DNA from: Micropterus salmoides
Taxonomy: Eukaryota > Chordata > Actinopteri > Centrarchiformes > Centrarchidae
Direction of reading: 5' to 3'
Assembly (NCBI RefSeq): GCF_014851395.1
Contig: NW_024042261.1
Coordinates: forward strand, 35,489,942 to 35,553,941
Length of the DNA stretch: 64,000 bases
Part shown: positions 60,427-64,000 of the stretch, in pieces
How the letters are laid out: every line of letters starts with the position of its first letter
How positions within the stretch are numbered: position 1 is the first letter of the stretch
Program-made: the position numbers and the translations under genes
The notes under the pieces: generated by a model
Told to the model about the DNA's origin: nothing
Databases searched by the model: none
Seen by the model: only the letters and a program-made list of their open reading frames with translations

Positions 60427-62883
60427 GTCTAATCCAACAGCTCTCTATCTATCAATTCTGAAAGTGCGTGTCTGACTTTTATCTGAGCAGTTGACAGATG
60501 GGCCCAAGTCACGCCTCTAGGGAAGGTACACTCACAGACCGACGCTCACCTGAGCAGAAAGGAGTGGAGTTCGCTGCTGCAGGATTTCCCTGAAGGTGAG
60601 ACACTCCCACGCGGTGTAAAAGTTTCAGTAGTTGCCCTGACTTCTCGGTGCAAACGGAATAATGGCCTGCAGTTCCAATAATAATCATGTAGCCTATGTA
60701 TGCCAAAAGAACTCAAACCCAAGACTCAGGGCTTGACATAAACACCCACCAACAAATGCAGGTGGATTTCAGTCGTGGCGGGTCACACTGACTCCCACTA
60801 GCCACTCTGGCGTGTGAAAACTGTAGTCTTTTCAAAAGGCATATGACATAACAAACTAATTGCAATTTGACACCAAGACACTACAACTCCCATGAGTAGC
60901 CTACTACAAGACTACGAACAAGACTAAAAGGTGCATCTGTCACAGGGCAGCCACAGCGTGGACTTGTGAAATGTTTTCAGTTAGTTTTGTTTTGCACAGG
61001 TATCTAATTTATACAGTCCCAAACGGGTTCTGTACCTGTCTGTCTGGGATATCATATCAGCAGAGCAAGGGATGAAAAGCAGATTACAGAGCCGGGAGAT
61101 TTTGGAAAAATGTGAATTGTGATTAAATGATGACGTTGTTATCTTAACAAATCTTTCTGGAGATGTCAGATTACACAATTATGCGGGATAGATGCAAAAC
61201 GTTTTGAACATTCAGTCCAGGAGTTTCTAACTGAATTAAAATTAATTAATTTATCCATGGGGTGGAAAGGTGCCACATTTAAAGAGGAACTTTCCCCAAA
61301 CAAAGACACAAAGAGGAGGGAAGACTAAATCCTGAAAAGAAAAAGAACTACAGAATGCTTGAAAGCCATAAACCTACTGAATTATATTCTGGTATATTTT
61401 ATATTTTAATTTGTCACCTGCTGCCTGAGTGATTCTGTTGACATACCCTAAAAACATTTCCACCATAAATTGATGCAGAAAATTTCACCAGAATGCAGTA
61501 AATTAAGTGTTTATTGCTAGAAATGTGCCCTCATATCACATCATAATGTCATATCACTACCTTTCCAGAGTTAATTCTATGTTTTAATAATAGTGCCATG
61601 TAGGAAAGCAGGAGATGCGTTTGTATGGGAATAATCTGGAAAATAAAGACCTGTGTAATTGTTTTAGGTGGAAGTATCTCCAGTTACTCAGAGCAACCAG
61701 AGCTTCATGATGATCAACATAAATCCAGTCAGAGCTCTGAGGAAATGCTGATATAAAAAAGTGCTGAACTGAACAGAATTTCTTATTCTGTTGCCTTAAT
61801 TGTGAATTTATTCTTAGACAAAAATAATTTATTTTTTGCTCTTTGTTTCTAATGCAGAACATTTTTCTACTCTGTATTTTACTTTACACACAACCTTATC
61901 AGAGCTAATACTAGTACATTTTAGCACGGCAATTTAAGCATGCCACTGTCAATTTTAATCATATAAAGCGAAATTTTCCAACAACAAAAATGTGGCTAGT
62001 GAAAATGCTGCGTGGCTAGTTACTTTGGAAAACCAAAAAAGCAAAAAAGTTAATGCCAAGCCCCGCAAAGCCCAGTCATCCAAACTAAATGTCAAAAGTT
62101 TAATTATATTTTCATGCCAAGCTCTCTCAGATAATAGTTGGGCACTCAAAAAAGCTTTCCTTTCCCAGACTTACACCAGGGGTTGGCAACTATTTGTGTG
62201 CTGAGGAGTCCAAGACCTAAGTGTCCTGCCTGGGAATCTCAATACCCCTGTGAGTGGTGATGGCGCAGAGGATGCGACACATGCCTTTGGAATGATAGAC
62301 CCAGGTTCAATTCCCACTGAGACCCAATGAGCAAGACAACTAACCTGTAATTGCCTCAGAGGTGTGGGACCTCTGACATACATGGAAATTTTAAGTTGCT
62401 TTGGATAAAAGCATTAGCTAAATGGGTAGCCTAAATGTAAACTTTCCTGGGCAATATTTTATTTGTAATATAATTTCAAGAATCAATTGCTAACAGAAAC
62501 AGACAGCTTGCCTCTGTCCAGTGGCACCAGACTGTTTATGGAGGTGTTGGTAGGTGGATTTTGTAACCGTTCCACTGAGATAGGTCTCACTACAAAAAGC
62601 AATGCATGTCAGATTTCTCCCAGACAGATTTGAGGCTGCCCTGAGTCATGTCAGGTTTTTATTTGCTTAACAGTGTACAGCCAACACCCTGATTTCACTA
62701 TAGGATTAACAAGGAAGTCAAATAATTTCTGGGAAGAACTGGCAAACACTCGCATTGAAAGTAGTTAACATGGTCTGATAAAACATTCTGGTGATGAAGC
62801 AACAGCGGGGAAGTTTTCCAAGAACGTTCAGAGAGCCGCATGAAGAACCAAACACAGACACAGGCTGGTAATGATAAATTACC
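60427..62883. other. intergenic region upstream of capn12, downstream of eif3k
   Basis: This 2.5 kb gap should contain the capn12 promoter near 60430-60700, but no TATA box or clear motif set is evident. A hAT-end-like fragment (CAGGGGTTGGCAACT, about 62173-62190) and a SINE copy (62255-62440) lie near the right end. Nothing coding is seen. Confidence 0.6.
62255..62440 (+). repeat. tRNA-derived SINE, copy A3
   Basis: In plus orientation it has head GGTGATGGCGCAGAGGATGC, B-box-like GGTTCAATTCC, body TGAGCAAGACAACTAACC, GAGGTGTGGGACCTCTGACA, and tail TAAGTTGCTTTGGATAAAAG, CATTAGCTAAATG. It is probably the most complete of the three copies. Confidence 0.78.
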
Positions 62884-62889
62884 TTTATT
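62884..62889 (-). terminator. eif3k: eif3k polyadenylation signal
   Basis: AATAAA on the minus strand lies about 90 nt after the eif3k stop codon. It gives a short 3' UTR containing a GT/CA-rich stretch. Confidence 0.75.
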
Positions 62890-62977
62890 GAGAAAAGAGG
62901 GATTATGAAAAAACAAAATGACCTGGTTGAATCCGTCGTGTCTGGTGTGTACGTGTGTGTGAATGTATGTGTGTGCA

Positions 62978-63009
62978 TCACTGAGATGTTGCCATGATGC
63001 TGGACACAC
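62978..63009 (-). CDS. eif3k: eukaryotic translation initiation factor 3 subunit K, last coding exon
   Basis: EIF3K is a small, non-essential subunit of the eIF3 complex that helps assemble the 43S preinitiation complex. Only the last 32 coding nt are here: acceptor ttcacag|GT, then GTG TCC AGC ATC ATG GCA ACA TCT CAG TGA, giving (S)VSSIMATSQ stop. Human EIF3K ends DSVSSIMASSQ, and the phase (split serine codon) fits. Known synteny of EIF3K next to ACTN4/CAPN12 in human supports the call. The rest of the gene is beyond the right edge. Confidence 0.87.
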
Positions 63010-64000
63010 CTGTGAAAAGAAAAACAGAAAGATGTGCAGAAACAGAGAAGTGGGAGAGAGAGAGACAGAGAGAAAGGAGACAGAACATCAAGCTTTAGCT
63101 TCACATGCACTTTTCACTCATCAACAAAACAAATAATACCCACAGTGTGGAACATGAGCCAGTTTATAATGAGCTTTATGCAAATAAGTGTTTTCCTCTG
63201 CTGTTTCCTGTTGTCCTCAACCTCCCATCCCCGTTATCTTGCAGGTGCTGTCCTTTCTCTGTGGTGTCTGTGTGTTATGTTTGCAAAATCTGTCTGGCAC
63301 AACATGGTATCCAGCTCCTCACACTCTTTACGAGGCTGCTGGGCGGCACAGGTAAAAAAAACTAAAAAAAAACTATTTACAATGACACGAAAGAGGGAAA
63401 ATACTAATAATGAAAATAAGAAAAGCGTCCTTTAACTATTCTTGATGCTACGTGGAACAAGCAATGATGGTAGTTCTACTATCTTGTTCATTCATTATAA
63501 GCAGCAAAGCTCAGAAACAGTCAACTCTTTCATTAGTATAAAATAAGTGTTTCTAAAAAATCATATACAAGTAAGACATGTCATTTTTCCATCTGTAAAA
63601 AAAAGCAGCTGTATGCTAGAAGTGAAGTCAACATTAATCAAGCTCAAAATGCATTTAAGCACAAATGGGCAAAACGAAAATGCGATCTGTTCTTTAGCTG
63701 AGGCAGCAGACCACATGTGGAAACCTTGAATGTACAAAATTTATATCTAGTCCACCCAAAGAGCCTGTTTCACACATTCTGTAGTTTCTGTCATCAAATT
63801 TGTTTAAATTTCTAGTAGGGCTGCAGCTAACAATGATTTTAGTTCTCGAAGCTTCTGATCCCCCCCTATGGTAACGGATCAGCTGTGTAAGTTGATAGAT
63901 GATAGATATTTATTCGTCCTTTTGCAAATTCATACAGCAAACATCAGACCAACAAGATCAACAATCAGACAACTGCTTTACCAACACAAATATCACCCGA
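63010..64000 (-). other. eif3k: eif3k last intron (partial)
   Basis: I see no further eif3k exon in this stretch. Its right end (about 63890-64000) carries a LINE-tail-like repeat, entered separately. Confidence 0.6.
63890..64000 (-). repeat. LINE-type 3' tail remnant at right edge
   Basis: GATAGATGATAGATATTTAT then TCGTCCTTTTGCAAATTCA: short GATA repeats and an inverted aataaatatc tail as at retroposon ends. The copy continues beyond the window. Confidence 0.4.

Noticed and set aside
63290..63350. Possible minus-strand exon (CAGCCTCGTAAAGAGTGTGA...) after a cag acceptor
   Set aside because: The translation does not match the known eif3k sequence before its last exon, and no supporting donor or partner exon was found.

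Overview
The window looks like genomic DNA of a bony fish, probably a percomorph teleost. It is AT-rich, has many (CA/GT)n microsatellites, carries short tRNA-derived SINEs and MITE-like repeats typical of such genomes, and holds small vertebrate-type exons with GT-AG introns. All three protein-coding genes lie on the minus strand and were assembled exon by exon from conserved protein sequence, splice sites and reading phase.

Layout from right to left, in the direction of transcription: (1) 62884-64000, the last coding exon, 3' UTR and polyadenylation signal of eif3k (translation initiation factor 3 subunit K). (2) 42848-60426, a complete 20-exon calpain of 701 codons, assigned to capn12 mainly from its position between eif3k and actn4 and its C-terminus. 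(3) 37150-42847, a 5.7 kb intergenic interval with no recognised gene; its left part is the actn4 5' UTR/promoter. (4) 96-37149, coding exons 1-6 of actn4 (alpha-actinin-4), which encode the N-terminal tail, the first calponin-homology domain and the start of the second. Intron 1 alone is about 31.9 kb and fills most of the left half of the window. The rest of actn4 lies outside the left edge.

The calpain introns contain three intact tRNA-Lys(UUU) genes and one decayed copy, arranged as two inverted pairs in introns 12 and 15. The rest is intronic or intergenic DNA with microsatellites, purine-rich tracts, SINEs, a MITE and LINE-like 3' tails.

The neighbourhood corresponds to the human EIF3K-ACTN4-CAPN12 cluster on chromosome 19, but gene order and orientation differ. 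I see no operon, CRISPR array, virus, toxin gene or clearly novel multi-gene system. The most unusual items are the intronic tRNA-Lys inverted pairs, dinucleotide repeats touching two splice sites, and several near-perfect hairpins, one of them inside a calpain coding exon.
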